A stretch of DNA of 64,000 nucleotides from Nitrososphaerota archaeon (GTDB lineage: Archaea > Thermoproteota > Nitrososphaeria > Nitrososphaerales > Nitrosopumilaceae). The stretch's first letter is position 1. The number at the start of each line of letters is the position of its first letter. The notes under the pieces were generated by a model, which ran no database searches, was not told where the DNA came from, and saw only the letters and a program-made list of their open reading frames with translations. Shown here in pieces: positions 52,520 to 62,300 of this stretch. Location of the stretch: positions 1 through 64,000 of the forward strand of contig JAJPGU010000029.1 in assembly GCA_021325615.1 (NCBI GenBank), read 5' to 3'. The translations under genes and the position numbers were made by a program.

Positions 52520-53161
52520 ATGATAAGCCTTGCAATATTGATATCAGGGAGGGGATCGAATATGGAGTCGATTCTTCGTGCAATAAAAAAGAACAGAATT
52601 CCCGTAAAACCTGCAATCGTAATATCCAACAAGCCGGATGCCAAAGGGTTAAAGATCGCTCACAAGCTAGGAGTGCCCACCGCTATCGTAGAAAGCGGAG
52701 GACAGAAGGGCGGGAGCTGGGAATACGACAAGAAGCTAGTTTCCACCCTTGAAGAAAACGGGGTAACCCCTTCCAATGGGCTAGTTTGTCTTGCGGGTTT
52801 TATGAGAATAATGAGTCCAGAGTTTATCAGAAAGTACAGGGGTCGGATTCTCAACATACATCCTGCCATCCTGCCATCTTTTCCCGGGTTGCATTCCCAG
52901 AGACAGGCGCTTGAATACGGCGTAAAGTACTCTGGCTGCACAGTTCATTTTGTAGACGAAGGAGTCGATACCGGACCCATATTACTTCAGGCCGTAGTAA
53001 AGGTACATGAAAATGACACGGAGGAGACGCTCTCGAAGCGCATACTTAGACAGGAGCACAAGATATACCCGGAGGCAGTAAGGCTCTTTGCAGAGGGCAG
53101 GATAAAGACTACCGGGAGAAAGACTACCGTAGCCTATGAGTCGCGGCCGCTGAAAAAGTAA
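52520..53161 (+). CDS. purN: Phosphoribosylglycinamide formyltransferase PurN
   Basis: 213 residues. 10-formyl-THF-dependent type: LAILISGRGSNMESILRAI at the N-terminus, the catalytic loop GRILNIHPAILPSFPGLHSQ (Asn and His), and CTVHFVDEGVDTGPILLQ carrying the Asp. It formylates GAR in purine synthesis. Together with folD and the formate-THF ligase-side gene downstream it marks a one-carbon/purine cluster. Confidence 0.96.
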   Translation: MISLAILISGRGSNMESILRAIKKNRIPVKPAIVISNKPDAKGLKIAHKLGVPTAIVESGGQKGGSWEYDKKLVSTLEENGVTPSNGLVCLAGFMRIMSPEFIRKYRGRILNIHPAILPSFPGLHSQRQALEYGVKYSGCTVHFVDEGVDTGPILLQAVVKVHENDTEETLSKRILRQEHKIYPEAVRLFAEGRIKTTGRKTTVAYESRPLKK

Positions 53162-53475
53162 ACCACCACTAGGTCTTTTGTGTTCCCATGGAAATGATGC
53201 TTCAGATCTTTTTCAACAAAGTACGACATGGCGGGTTGGATGGGATGGTCTATTCCTTCCACATTTAGGAAACCATCACCTCTCACGACATAATATACCT
53301 CGTCGTTTTCATGTGGGTCCTGGGTATCCTCTTCACCAGGCCTAAGCATGAGAATGCCAGCAGCCATGTTGTCCCTGTCTAGGAAGGTGTAGAAATATGA
53401 ATTCGATTTGGAGATTTTTTTCAAGTACTTGTTGGTGTCAAATGTCGTCTTCAACATCTTAGGATTTTTGGTCAT
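53134..53475 (-). CDS. Cupin-domain protein
   Basis: 113 residues, a single cupin_2 barrel: motif 1 DPHENDEVYYVVRGDGFL with two metal-ligand candidates (His and Glu), motif 2 YFVEKDLKHHFHGN. Single-domain cupins have many roles; none is indicated. Its 3' end overlaps the convergent purN by 28 nt. Confidence 0.8.
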   Translation of the reverse strand: MTKNPKMLKTTFDTNKYLKKISKSNSYFYTFLDRDNMAAGILMLRPGEEDTQDPHENDEVYYVVRGDGFLNVEGIDHPIQPAMSYFVEKDLKHHFHGNTKDLVVVYFFSGRDS

Positions 53476-53486
53476 AGTTTATGATT

Positions 53487-54044
53487 TTAACTTATATCAT
53501 CTGTTTTCCTTATCTTTTCCTCGAATTTAGCAATCAAATGTGCAATCTTAGAGTTTTTGCCCTCATCCTTTCGGAGAAGGTAGTATAGTTCCTCAGTTGC
53601 GGCATGGTAGTCCACGCCAATCGTCTGGGCAAGATAGAGGGAAAGATAGCTTAGTAGCAGTTTCCTTAAAATGACATCATGCGAGGAAAAGGTCAAATCG
53701 GAAGTTAGCTCATCCAGCACGTTTGAAAAGTATGCCTCTAGATAACTATCCTTTGATTCTCTTTCCCGGGTGGGAAAGGCTCCTCCCAATCCCCTTTCCT
53801 TCATGTGAATCTGCTCCACTACCTCTATGAATTCTGAATTCAACCCATGATCACGGGTAAGAATCTCAGATAGCAGGTCGGCCGCATCCTGTTCAGACCT
53901 TCCAGATTTTTCTTTTATGGAGAAGATCACATGGCATGCCACACATCCCCCGTGTAATTCAGCCTCATGGTGTCGTATCACGTCAAGAGTTTTTCGCACC
54001 AACTGATCCCCTTCCTTATGGTTCACCATGTTGTTCCACCGCAC
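53487..54044 (-). CDS. Hypothetical helical protein with conserved-looking His/Cys patch
   Basis: 185 residues, all helical. The N-terminal HHEAELHGGCVACHVIFS has two Cys and three His spaced in a way that could bind metal or heme, although no true heme motif (CxxCH) is complete except CVACH, which does match CxxCH. There is no signal peptide, so a cytochrome role is not supported. It lies 11 bp upstream of the cupin gene on the same strand and probably shares its transcript. Confidence 0.6.
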   Translation of the reverse strand: MRWNNMVNHKEGDQLVRKTLDVIRHHEAELHGGCVACHVIFSIKEKSGRSEQDAADLLSEILTRDHGLNSEFIEVVEQIHMKERGLGGAFPTRERESKDSYLEAYFSNVLDELTSDLTFSSHDVILRKLLLSYLSLYLAQTIGVDYHAATEELYYLLRKDEGKNSKIAHLIAKFEEKIRKTDDIS

Positions 54045-54080
54045 TGTGAAATAAAAGTGTCCCCTCTCAAAGTTTCATAG

Positions 54081-54088
54081 AATAAATA
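54081..54088 (+). promoter_or_regulatory. TATA-like box of folD
   Basis: ATAAATAT is centred about 27 bp before the TTG at 54112, giving leaderless spacing. A perfect 12-bp palindrome TTGACCGGTCAA lies at 54112-54123, starting at the first base of the folD start codon. Confidence 0.55.
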
Positions 54089-54111
54089 TCGAGCATGACA
54101 TCCAAAAATGT

Positions 54112-54981
54112 TTGACCGGTCAAAAAATTGATGGAGTTCTTGTTGCCAATTCTGTAAAGGATAGGACTAGAGCGGCGGTGGCCGAACTGAAAAAGGAAGG
54201 AATTGAACCCTGCCTTGCCACTGTTTTGGTTGGCGATGATCCTGCTTCTGCCTCATATGTTTCAAGCAAGCAGAGAGATTGTTCCGAGGTTGGCATTGCC
54301 ACTAAAGACCATAGGCTTCCAAAGGATTTTTCCCAGAAGGAGCTCGAGGCACTAATAGGCCTTTTGAATGATGATTCCTCTGTCCATGGAATTTTGGTGC
54401 AGCTTCCCCTTCCAGAGCAGATAGATGAGTTTTCAACAATATCCAAGATCTCGCCACTAAAGGATGTAGATGGTCTCACCCCATACAACATGGGACTACT
54501 GGCGTCTGGAAGAGCCTTACTGAAGCCTTGCACGCCATCTGGCATCATGGAACTCCTTGATTTTTACAAGATAGACGTGTCTGGCAAACACGTCGTAATA
54601 ATAAATCGAAGCAACCTAGTAGGCAAGCCCCTATACTACCTTCTTCTGGAAAAAAACGCGACTGTTACCACGTGCCATTCAAAGACTCGGGATTTGGGAT
54701 CATTTTGTCGTACCGCAGATGTGGTTATCACAGCCGTTGGAAACCGCGCCAAGTTTACCCTCTCAGGTGACATGATAAAGGAAGGGGCAATAGTAATAGA
54801 CGTAGGTACGAGCAGGCTTGAAGGCAGACTGGCCGGTGATGCCGACTATGAAGCGATCATCAAAAAAGCATCGTATGCCACCCCCGTCCCCGGAGGCGTT
54901 GGGCCCATGACAAGAGCGATGCTTTTAAAAAACACCGTCACAGCAGCTTCAATCAGTAAAGGAATTGGAAAATACAGTTGA
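54112..54981 (+). CDS. folD: Methylene-THF dehydrogenase / methenyl-THF cyclohydrolase
   Basis: 289 residues from TTG 54112. Characteristic: SYVSSKQRDCSEVGI (Lys of the active site in KQRDC), GILVQLPLPEQID, DVDGLTPYNMG, the dinucleotide loop VVIINRSNLVGKPLYYLL and PVPGGVGPMTRAMLL at the C-terminus. Produces 10-formyl-THF for PurN. Followed by the cyclo-ligase gene with a 17-nt overlap. Confidence 0.96.
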   Translation: MTGQKIDGVLVANSVKDRTRAAVAELKKEGIEPCLATVLVGDDPASASYVSSKQRDCSEVGIATKDHRLPKDFSQKELEALIGLLNDDSSVHGILVQLPLPEQIDEFSTISKISPLKDVDGLTPYNMGLLASGRALLKPCTPSGIMELLDFYKIDVSGKHVVIINRSNLVGKPLYYLLLEKNATVTTCHSKTRDLGSFCRTADVVITAVGNRAKFTLSGDMIKEGAIVIDVGTSRLEGRLAGDADYEAIIKKASYATPVPGGVGPMTRAMLLKNTVTAASISKGIGKYS

Positions 54982-55531
54982 AAAGGCAAGGTTCCGCAAG
55001 CAGCTTTTGGACCAGCGCGACAGCTTATCCCCGGATCTTGTGAAGATAGCAAGCAGTAAGATACAAGAAAATCTCAGAAAGGTGGAATATTATAGAAATG
55101 CCCGATTGGTCGGAGGCTATTCCGCAGTGGGAAGCGAAGTACGCACCCAAGACATCCTAAAGGAAATCCTCAGTGCCGGTAAGGAGTTATCGCTGCCGAA
55201 GGTTGAGAAAAACGACCTTGTTTTCAAAAGGATTACGACGTTTTCAGACCTCGAGGTAGGGAATTTTTCAGTAATGGAGCCAAAGGAGCGCTGTGAAACG
55301 GTAAAAAAACTAGACGTCATCCTAGTGCCTGCCATAGCCCTCACTAGGGAAGGATACAGGCTCGGCTACGGATTTGGCTACTACGACAGGTACCTTCACA
55401 ACAAACGGGCAAAAAAAATCGCCCTCTCATATTCCAAGCAGATTGTGAAATCAATCCCACATGATAGCCACGATGTAAAGGTGGACTGTATCGTAACCGA
55501 AGACGAGATAGCATACCCAGAAAAACTGTAG
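54965..55531 (+). CDS. 5-formyltetrahydrofolate cyclo-ligase
   Basis: 188 residues from TTG 54965. Family marks are the basic N-terminus KARFRKQLLDQRDSLSP, the strand LVGGYSAVGSEVRT, and the C-terminal loop EGYRLGYGFGYYDRYLHN, which is the ATP-binding GxGxGYYDR motif. It converts 5-formyl-THF to methenyl-THF. The 17-nt overlap with folD indicates translational coupling. Confidence 0.93.
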   Translation: MENTVEKARFRKQLLDQRDSLSPDLVKIASSKIQENLRKVEYYRNARLVGGYSAVGSEVRTQDILKEILSAGKELSLPKVEKNDLVFKRITTFSDLEVGNFSVMEPKERCETVKKLDVILVPAIALTREGYRLGYGFGYYDRYLHNKRAKKIALSYSKQIVKSIPHDSHDVKVDCIVTEDEIAYPEKL

Positions 55532-55794
55532 GCCTCTCTGCCAAGTCGTCCAAATTTATCATCCCCCTTAACCGTCTATGCTGATAAGGATAGTCAAATG
55601 TCGAATTTTTTTATCGTCATATCTGGCCCAGAAAGACAACTCTCAAGTTTTTTCAGTTTGCCGATAGTTCATTGTAAATTTTCTATGGATTTGTGCGGAT
55701 AGGGGTATAGTTTATTTCAAAACTAATACCGGAACTATATTGATCATCTTTTTATCTTTTGGTGCCGAATTAATTATCCCAGATAGTATCGGCA
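55532..55794. other. AT-rich spacer upstream of the candidate RNA
   Basis: No coding frame is supported. It contains T-rich tracts (55610s, 55650s) that could end the folD transcript and, at 55768-55776, a TATA-like AATTAATTA about 27 bp before the apparent 5' end of the structured RNA. Confidence 0.45.
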
Positions 55795-56113
55795 AACGAA
55801 CGCCACCAATCTCTTGCGAGGGCGGTGGTCTGACAGTCATAGGATTGTCATGCGTGCCGCGTGCCATCTGGGGAAAAACCATCCGACCGGCACAGGTGAC
55901 GATATGCCTGCCGAATTTGGAGATAGGGCGAAGGCTCCATTTCCTGGCCAGACAGGCGTCCGCCAGCGCTCAAACACGGGAGACTTTGCCTCAAGGCTTG
56001 GGAATCCCAAAGAATGTTGGCGAGGGCAAACCGAGCGGCGACTGGGATGCAAAACCGTGATGTCGCTCCAGAGGAAAGCCACATCCCACCGAATGTCGGG
56101 TGGTGGATTTTTT
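55795..56113 (+). ncRNA. Candidate structured non-coding RNA, about 315 nt
   Basis: A GC-rich island without a credible protein, bounded by a TATA-like box upstream and a hairpin plus T6 downstream. Self-complementary stems, in order: CCACC/GGTGG (55803-55807/55824-55828), TGACA/TGTCA (55831-55835/55846-55850), GTGCC/GGCAC (55861-55865/55889-55893), CAGG/CCTG (55893-55896/55907-55910), GCGAC/GTCGC (56038-56042/56062-56066), TGGGATG/CATCCCA (56043-56049/56082-56088, overlapping alternatives), then a CCACC/GGTGG end hairpin (56086-56090/56099-56103) and TTTTTT at 56108-56113. Size fits SRP or RNase P RNA, but I could not find their conserved boxes; identity is open. Strand is inferred from the terminator. 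Confidence 0.45.
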
Positions 56114-56225
56114 ATCACCGTATTTCTAAATTGGGTTGAAACCATAATTGCCTGCCTTGAGCAAGACCCTGCATCTTCTGGTTCAGAAAATCAGGCGATT
56201 TTTTAATGATTTAGCAAGGATTGCG

Positions 56226-57491
56226 TTACGTGTAGGAAAGGCCTTTTTGGCCGATATCAGACCTGCAGTACTTGCTTGGCCAGGTAATTTTTTCCGCCCT
56301 CGCATAGGCGTTCGAAATTGCCTCCTGAAGGGTTCTCCCGGTTGCAGTGACACCAAAGACCCTGCCCCCGCTGGTCAATATCCTGCCGTCTACCTTACGT
56401 GTCCCGGCATGAAAGACAATTGATTCCTTTTGCATGACATCAAGGCCAAGGACCTCCTCGTCCTTTGGAAAAGATTCCGGATATCCTTTTGCCGCAAGTA
56501 CAACGCAGACCGCGCTCTTGGCACTCCATGAAATTTTTGGAAGGCTGGAAAGAGTACCACGTATGCAGGCAGTGATGTAATCAATAAGATCCGACTCCAT
56601 TCGTACCATTATCGGCTGACACTCCGGATCTCCCATCCTTGCGTTAAACTCCAAGACGTACGGCCTGTCGTTTTTGATCATAATTCCCGCATAGATGAAG
56701 CCCTTGAACTGCATCCCCTCCCTTTTCATTGCCCCGATGGTCTTTTCTATTACATTTTTTTGTATTACCTCAGCCATTTCATTGGAAATCACCGGTGTCG
56801 GTGAATAGGCTCCCATTCCACCCGTGTTCGGACCCTTGTCACCATCTAGAATTCTCTTGTGATCTTGACTTGTTGCCATTGGATAAGCGGTTTCACCGTC
56901 GGATATGGCAATATAAGACGCCTCTATCCCATCGATTCTTTCTTCCAGTATTATCTTAGATCCAGCATTACCGAAATTTTTCTCGTTCATTATTTTATCT
57001 ATGGCAACTACTGCCCCCTCCAAGTCGTCGCACACAATTACGCCCTTGCCCGCGGCCAGTCCATCTGCCTTGACAACCAGCGGATATCCTACAGACTCGG
57101 CATATTTCTTTGCCTCTTCCCGGTCATCAAATACCTCAAAACGTGCAGTTGGTATGCCGTTTCTTTTCATGAAATTTTTTGACCATACCTTGCTTGATTC
57201 TAACTGTGCTGCCTCCTTTGTAGGACCGAATATTTCAAGCCCCTTACTTGTAAAGAAGTTCACTATGCCTGCGGCAAGCGGGACCTCAGGACCTACGACC
57301 GTAAGACATTTTTGTTCTGTGGCAAACTTGGCAAGTTTTTCTATCTCATCTACACCGATATTGACATTGTTTGCCGTTCCGCCGTTTCCAGGTGCATGGA
57401 AGACCTTGCCCACCTTTGGGCTCATGCCTAGTTTCCAGCCGAGAGCATGCTCCCTAGCTCCTGAACCCACCACAAGAATATCCGTCAACAA
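56226..57491 (-). CDS. purD: Phosphoribosylamine-glycine ligase
   Basis: 421 residues from TTG 57491 (a second TTG follows). ATP-grasp enzyme: ILVVGSGAREHALGWKL at the N-terminus, PLVVKADGLAAGKGVIVC (ATP-grasp P-loop-like), GPNTGGMGAYSPTP, and EFNARMGDPECQPIM at the metal site. Second step of purine synthesis. A TATA-like TATAAAA at 57511-57517 is well placed. Confidence 0.96.
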   Translation of the reverse strand: MLTDILVVGSGAREHALGWKLGMSPKVGKVFHAPGNGGTANNVNIGVDEIEKLAKFATEQKCLTVVGPEVPLAAGIVNFFTSKGLEIFGPTKEAAQLESSKVWSKNFMKRNGIPTARFEVFDDREEAKKYAESVGYPLVVKADGLAAGKGVIVCDDLEGAVVAIDKIMNEKNFGNAGSKIILEERIDGIEASYIAISDGETAYPMATSQDHKRILDGDKGPNTGGMGAYSPTPVISNEMAEVIQKNVIEKTIGAMKREGMQFKGFIYAGIMIKNDRPYVLEFNARMGDPECQPIMVRMESDLIDYITACIRGTLSSLPKISWSAKSAVCVVLAAKGYPESFPKDEEVLGLDVMQKESIVFHAGTRKVDGRILTSGGRVFGVTATGRTLQEAISNAYARAEKITWPSKYCRSDIGQKGLSYT

Positions 57492-57510
57492 ATTTCTTTT
57501 TTTCGACTGC

Positions 57511-57517
57511 TATAAAA
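57511..57517 (-). promoter_or_regulatory. TATA-like box of purD
   Basis: The plus strand reads TATAAAA here (minus strand TTTTATA), centred about 25 bp upstream of the TTG starts at 57491 and 57488. Fits a leaderless purD mRNA. Confidence 0.5.
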
Positions 57518-57583
57518 GCTAAAGACCCTCAGGTTGCACTCGCCTCCGTAACCTTGATTAGTCATTACGGGACCCAACTAGGT

Positions 57584-57880
57584 ATGAGTCAAATAGATAC
57601 CGCCAGATCCGTATACCTTTTTGTTCATGGCAGAAGAGATCTCGAGCAAAAGGCAATGGACGCATTGATATCAAATGGGTTTTCAAAGGAAAAGATAGTT
57701 TCTGCGAAGCCTGATTCGGTCGGAACCATAGGTGATTACATGGCTATGCTGTGGATGCCACCCAATCCGGACCACATCAAGATTCAAAAGATTACAAAAG
57801 TTGAACAAGTCAAGCCAGAAGGCATGATAGGACTCTGGAAGGGAGTCTCTAAAGAAGATCTCTTCACGGTCAAGCTCTGA
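57584..57880 (+). CDS. Hypothetical protein
   Basis: 98 residues from ATG 57584; ten more in-frame codons exist upstream. Alpha/beta pattern with SVYLFVHGRRDLEQKAMDAL at the start and MIGLWKGVSKEDLFTVKL at the end. No membrane segment or metal motif. No family recognised. Divergent from purD. Confidence 0.6.
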   Translation: MSQIDTARSVYLFVHGRRDLEQKAMDALISNGFSKEKIVSAKPDSVGTIGDYMAMLWMPPNPDHIKIQKITKVEQVKPEGMIGLWKGVSKEDLFTVKL

Positions 57881-58039
57881 ATAGCAAAGCTGCCGGGAAA
57901 TCCCATGCGCCAGCGACATGGCGTCTCGCCAGATTTGAGAATGCCTGAGCCTCACCCATACCATTTTTGCTGAAATTGCCCTATGGTCAACATGTCAATC
58001 GAGAGTAGAACATAACATGAGTTCAGACCGCGGCTTTCT

Positions 58040-58342
58040 TTAGACGAGATCCCTTACAAGGGCCGAAACGAAGTTGTCGAATTCCGAGTCTGAAAATCTA
58101 ACCGTTTCCACCTTGCCGAGTTTCTGCGAGGCTCGGACTGCCTTAAGGTGGTAGCATTCACCCCCGGCGCTTATGGCATTAAAGTAATAGTCTTCGCAAG
58201 AGCAGAATCCCATTTCAGGTTCTAGCCAATGCTCATTATCCTTTCCCACAACTGTCCAAACCTTCCTGCCACTCGGTTCAAACAGGTGAAGTTTTACCCC
58301 TTTGGAATCCACTATTGCGTCAATGTCTCCGTGGCCTTTCAC
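58040..58342 (-). CDS. SWIM zinc-finger protein
   Basis: 100 residues. The SWIM pattern CxCx(n)CxH is seen as FCSCEDYYFNAISAGGECYHLKAV (CSC...CYH). Before it are short beta strands (VKLHLFEPSGRKVWTVVG). In archaea, small SWIM proteins accompany Rad51-type recombination complexes, and this may be such a partner, but no such gene is adjacent. Divergent from the phosphoesterase gene, sharing a 35-bp promoter region. Confidence 0.85.
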   Translation of the reverse strand: MKGHGDIDAIVDSKGVKLHLFEPSGRKVWTVVGKDNEHWLEPEMGFCSCEDYYFNAISAGGECYHLKAVRASQKLGKVETVRFSDSEFDNFVSALVRDLV

Positions 58343-58377
58343 AAGAATTTAATTTAAAACATAGCGTATAACCTTTA

Positions 58378-59124
58378 ATGGCATCAACTAGGCTTGCAAG
58401 GTCACGGCCAGCCCTTCTCTTGGAGGCCTCCAAGTGCTACCTCTTGGTGACGGATCTCCACATAGGCTTCGAGAATAGGCTTGTTGCCAACGACATTCAC
58501 CTAAATCCCAGTGATGTCATTAGCGAGACTGTCCAACATCTTGATGAAATAATACGGGAGGAAAAGCCCGACAAATTGATTTTGCTAGGAGATGTGAAAT
58601 CCGGCACGGATTCCATATCAAAGCTTGAATGGCTCACAGTACCACGATTTTTTGACATAGGCAAAAAAATAGAAACCATAGTGATTCCTGGAAACCACGA
58701 CGGCAACCTGCAAAGGCTCGTTCCCGAGTGGATAACCATTTCAAGTCCCTCAGGAATTGTGATTGACGACGTATTGCTAACACATGGTCATGTCATGCCG
58801 TCGGAAAATCTTTCCAATGTAAACAAGATAATCATGGGTCATGTCCACCCCGTTTATTTCAATGGGGGCTCGGTTCTTGATGGTGAAAGGGTATGGGTTT
58901 CCATCAAGGCCGAGAAAAATATGATCTTCCCCTCCTCCTACGGCGAGATCGAAATTACAATCATGCCTTCTTTTAACAGATATTTTTATGCCACCTCAAA
59001 GAAAAGCCACAAGAGGTCAATTTCTCCGATACTTGAGTCCATCAAGTCGGTTAAGTCAGCCAAGATCGCCACCTTGGATGGCTCCATAATAGGTGACGAA
59101 TCTCTCCTATCAAAAGTCCTTTGA
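58378..59124 (+). CDS. Metallophosphoesterase (COG1407 type)
   Basis: 248 residues. All calcineurin-like motifs are present: VTDLHIGF (Asp26, His28), LLGDVKSG, IPGNHDGN, LLTHGHV and MGHVHPVY. COG1407 members are archaeal/bacterial phosphoesterases linked to DNA repair (ligase-associated family); the partner ligase is not here. The C-terminal about 45 residues are basic and unstructured-looking (TSKKSHKRSISP). Confidence 0.9.
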   Translation: MASTRLARSRPALLLEASKCYLLVTDLHIGFENRLVANDIHLNPSDVISETVQHLDEIIREEKPDKLILLGDVKSGTDSISKLEWLTVPRFFDIGKKIETIVIPGNHDGNLQRLVPEWITISSPSGIVIDDVLLTHGHVMPSENLSNVNKIIMGHVHPVYFNGGSVLDGERVWVSIKAEKNMIFPSSYGEIEITIMPSFNRYFYATSKKSHKRSISPILESIKSVKSAKIATLDGSIIGDESLLSKVL

Positions 59125-59253
59125 ATCTCAAATTCCAAACACATTCTACCCCAAGATGTTGATCCGCGTGGGTCAGTCGGCAAAGAAGAGCAACGGGATT
59201 AACTTGCTTATCCCCTTGAGAGAGAGAACCGGATTTGACCCTTCATCCCGAGT

Positions 59254-59286
59254 CTGAACCTGGTGTCAATACCGGTTCAGGATTTT
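59254..59286 (+). terminator. Hairpin terminator with T-run
   Basis: CTGAACC (59254-59260) pairs with GGTTCAG (59274-59280) across a 13-nt loop and is followed by GATTTTTT. It lies 130 bp after the phosphoesterase stop on the same strand. It could end that transcript or mark the end of a small RNA in the intervening space. The 262-bp spacer shows no other coding signal. Confidence 0.6.
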
Positions 59287-59386
59287 TTACTATGGGAAGA
59301 TTTTTACCATATTCTAAAAGATGCCTAATGCAAAAAAGACGATGCTGGCAGTTATTCCAGGGTTTTATGCTTGGCGGATTCTCAGG

Positions 59387-62300
59387 TTAGTCGAATTTTT
59401 CGTATGGATCAAGGGGTTTTTTGGTTGTCTCGTTGTTCCTAAGCCATTCCAAGGTCTTTGCAAACGAGTCTGCCAGCTCTGTGGTTATCAGAACAGGTAC
59501 GCCAAGTTCCACTGCCTTTCGTCTTATCTGGTATTCATCATAAAGCATTCCCACATATTTTTCCAGCGTCGAGGTGCTTGGCACGTTGATTATAAAGTCT
59601 ATCTTGCGCTCATACAAAAGGTCGGCTATGTTGGGCTTTCTTTCAGGCTCACTTATCTTGTAAACTACCTCAACGTCCCCTATCCTTTTGTCAGAGAGGA
59701 ATTCCGCGGTATGCTCCGTCGCCAATATTTTGTATCCCAGACTTTTTAGAAGAAGCGCAGTCTGCAAGAGTTTCTCCTTGTTTTCCGACCCTCCTGCAGT
59801 GATTAGAACCGAGCCCTCCCTTGGTAGCGCGTAACCAGACGACATCAGCCCCTTTGCGAGGGCGTCGTAAAACGATTCCCCAAAACAGGCTGCCTCTCCG
59901 GTGGACTGCATCTCCACCCCCAGGATGATATCGGCCCCTTCAAGTTGCATGAATGAAAACTGCGGAACCTTCACACCATACGAATGGATCTTCTGCCAAC
60001 GATCCTTCGGTACGGCAGGCAGAGTTTTTCCAAGCACGGCACGGGCCGCAAGCGATATCAGATTCATCCTTACGAATTTCGAAACAAATGGCATGGATCT
60101 CGAGGCCCTTATGTTGAGCTCAATCACATAGACTTGGTTGGCATTTATCAGGAACTGTAGGTTGAACGGTCCTTTAATCTTGAAGGCTGTGGCAATCTTG
60201 TTCGTGTATTCAAGTATTGTTTCTATTATTTTGTTTGAAAGACTCCAAGGTGGTATGCACATCATCGAGTCCCCCGAATGAATTCCTGCCCCCTCTATGT
60301 GTTCTATGACGGCGCCAATTACGACATTTTTTCCATCGGAAACACCGTCTACCTCGGCTTCAAGTGAGTTTAGCATGAATTTTGTAATCACAACAGGATA
60401 GTCCGGGGATACGTTTGTTGCCTCCTCGAGGTATTTCTTCAGTTGCTCTTCCGACCAGACCACCTTCATTGCAGCCCCGCTCAGGACGTATGAAGGCCTT
60501 ACTAGGACAGGATAGCCTACCTTTAACGCAAATTTTTTTGCGTCGACAAGTTTTGAGAATGCCTGCCAAGGCGGCTGCCTTATGTGAAGGTCGTCTAGCA
60601 CCTTACTAAAATTCGACCTGTTTTCTGCCCTATCAATGTCTTCAAACGAAGTTCCTACAATCTTTATCCCGTTCTTTGCAAGCTTTGGCGTAAGGTTGTT
60701 CGCGGTCTGCCCCCCCACCGCAGTCACTACCCCCGAAAGTTTTTCAAATTCGGCAATGTCCAGAACCCTCTCAAGGGTAAGCTCCTCAAAATAGAGCCTG
60801 TCACAAATGTCATAATCCGTCGAGACCGTTTCTGGATTACAGTTTATCACAGAAACTTCCTTCACGCCGTTTTCCTTGAGACCCCAAACCATGTTTACCG
60901 TTCCCCAGTCAAACTCGACACTACTACCTATTCGGTATGGTCCCGCCCCAAGGACTGCCACCTTCTCATTGGTCGAGTTTACCTCAAAATCATTTGATTT
61001 TCCACCGTATGTCATGTACAGATAGTTCGTCTGGGCAGGCCATTCTGCTGCAAGGGTATCGATCCTCTTTACAACCGGTACTATTCCAAGGTCTTTCCTC
61101 CTCTTCCGTATTTCCATGTCATCCTTGCCCACAATCCTTCCGATTTGCTTATCAGAAAACCCAATTTCCTTTGCCGTACCAAGCAATTTTACATCCAATT
61201 CTCCGTCCTTGAGCTCGCTTTCTTTTTTGACAATGTTTTCAATCTTCTCTATAAACCACGGATCGATTGCGGATAACTTGTAAATCCTTTCCACCGAGAT
61301 GCCTTGCTTTAACGCGGCCGCCACATGATACAGAATTTTGTCATCAGGTTTTTGCAGTTTGTTCTCTATTTCCTCCACGTCGTAGACTTCCTCTTGCTTC
61401 CGGTTTGCCACCAGGCCGTCGTTTCCAATCTCAAGCATTCGTATGGCCTTTTGAAGCGATTCCTCAAAGCACCTACCAACCGCCATAACCTCCCCCACAG
61501 ATTTCATGGTAGGCCCCAAGTTGCGGTTGGCCAGCTCGAATTTGCTAAAATCCCACCTCGGATGTTTACAAACTATATAGTCAAGCGAAGGCTCAAAGCA
61601 GGCAGTAGTTGTCTTTGTAATCCTGTTAACTAGTTCAGGCAGTTTGTAACCCATGCCGATTTTTGCCGCCATATAGGCAATTGGGTATCCCGTAGCTTTC
61701 GAGGCAAGTGCCGACGAGCGAGATAATCTCGGGTTCATCTCTATTGCCACATACTTGTCAGAATCCATGTCCATCGCAAATTGGATGTTGCATTCGCCCA
61801 CTATGCCAACATGTCTTGCTGCCCTAAGGGCGGCAGACCTGAGCATCTGATACTCATGATTGTCAAGAGTCTGGGAGGGAGCTACTACTATGTTGTCTCC
61901 AGTGTGAACCCTCATCGAGAGGACATTTTCCATGTTGCAGATTATGATGTTGTTGCCGTCATAGTCTGCCATTACCTCATATTCTATCTGCTTCCAGTGT
62001 CCCACATATTCTTCAATGAGCACTTGCCCTACAAGACTGGCATTTAGGCCACGCGTCACTATCTCGTGTAGTTCGATCTCATTGTGTGCAACGCCCCCGC
62101 CCTTACCCCCAAGAGTGTACGCCACCCGTATTATCACAGGATAACCAAGATCCGTTGCAACTTCCTTGGCCTGTTCAAAGTTGTAGACCGTCTTGCTCTT
62201 GAGTACAGGTACATTGCATTCTATCATGGAATCCTTGAAAAGCTGCCTGTCCTCCGTTGCCTTGATGCCCTCCACTTGAGTGCCAAGGACGCGTATTCCA

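Noticed and set aside
55795-56113. RNase P RNA or SRP RNA
   Set aside because: Length and structure fit, and GGGGAAAAACC (near 55870) and GAGGAAAGCC (near 56071) faintly resemble RNase P box I, but the second box and the P4 partner are missing in the right order. Not asserted.
55740-56206. Overlapping frames of 78-130 codons on both strands
   Set aside because: They coincide with the stem-rich island, have Arg/Pro/Ser-biased random composition, and none has a promoter or family match; the region fits an RNA better.
59321-59749. 142-codon plus-strand frame starting MPNAKKTMLAVIPGFYAW
   Set aside because: The first 20 codons look protein-like and have a T-rich element upstream, but most of the frame is antisense to the carB 3' end. 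No support for a full-length protein.
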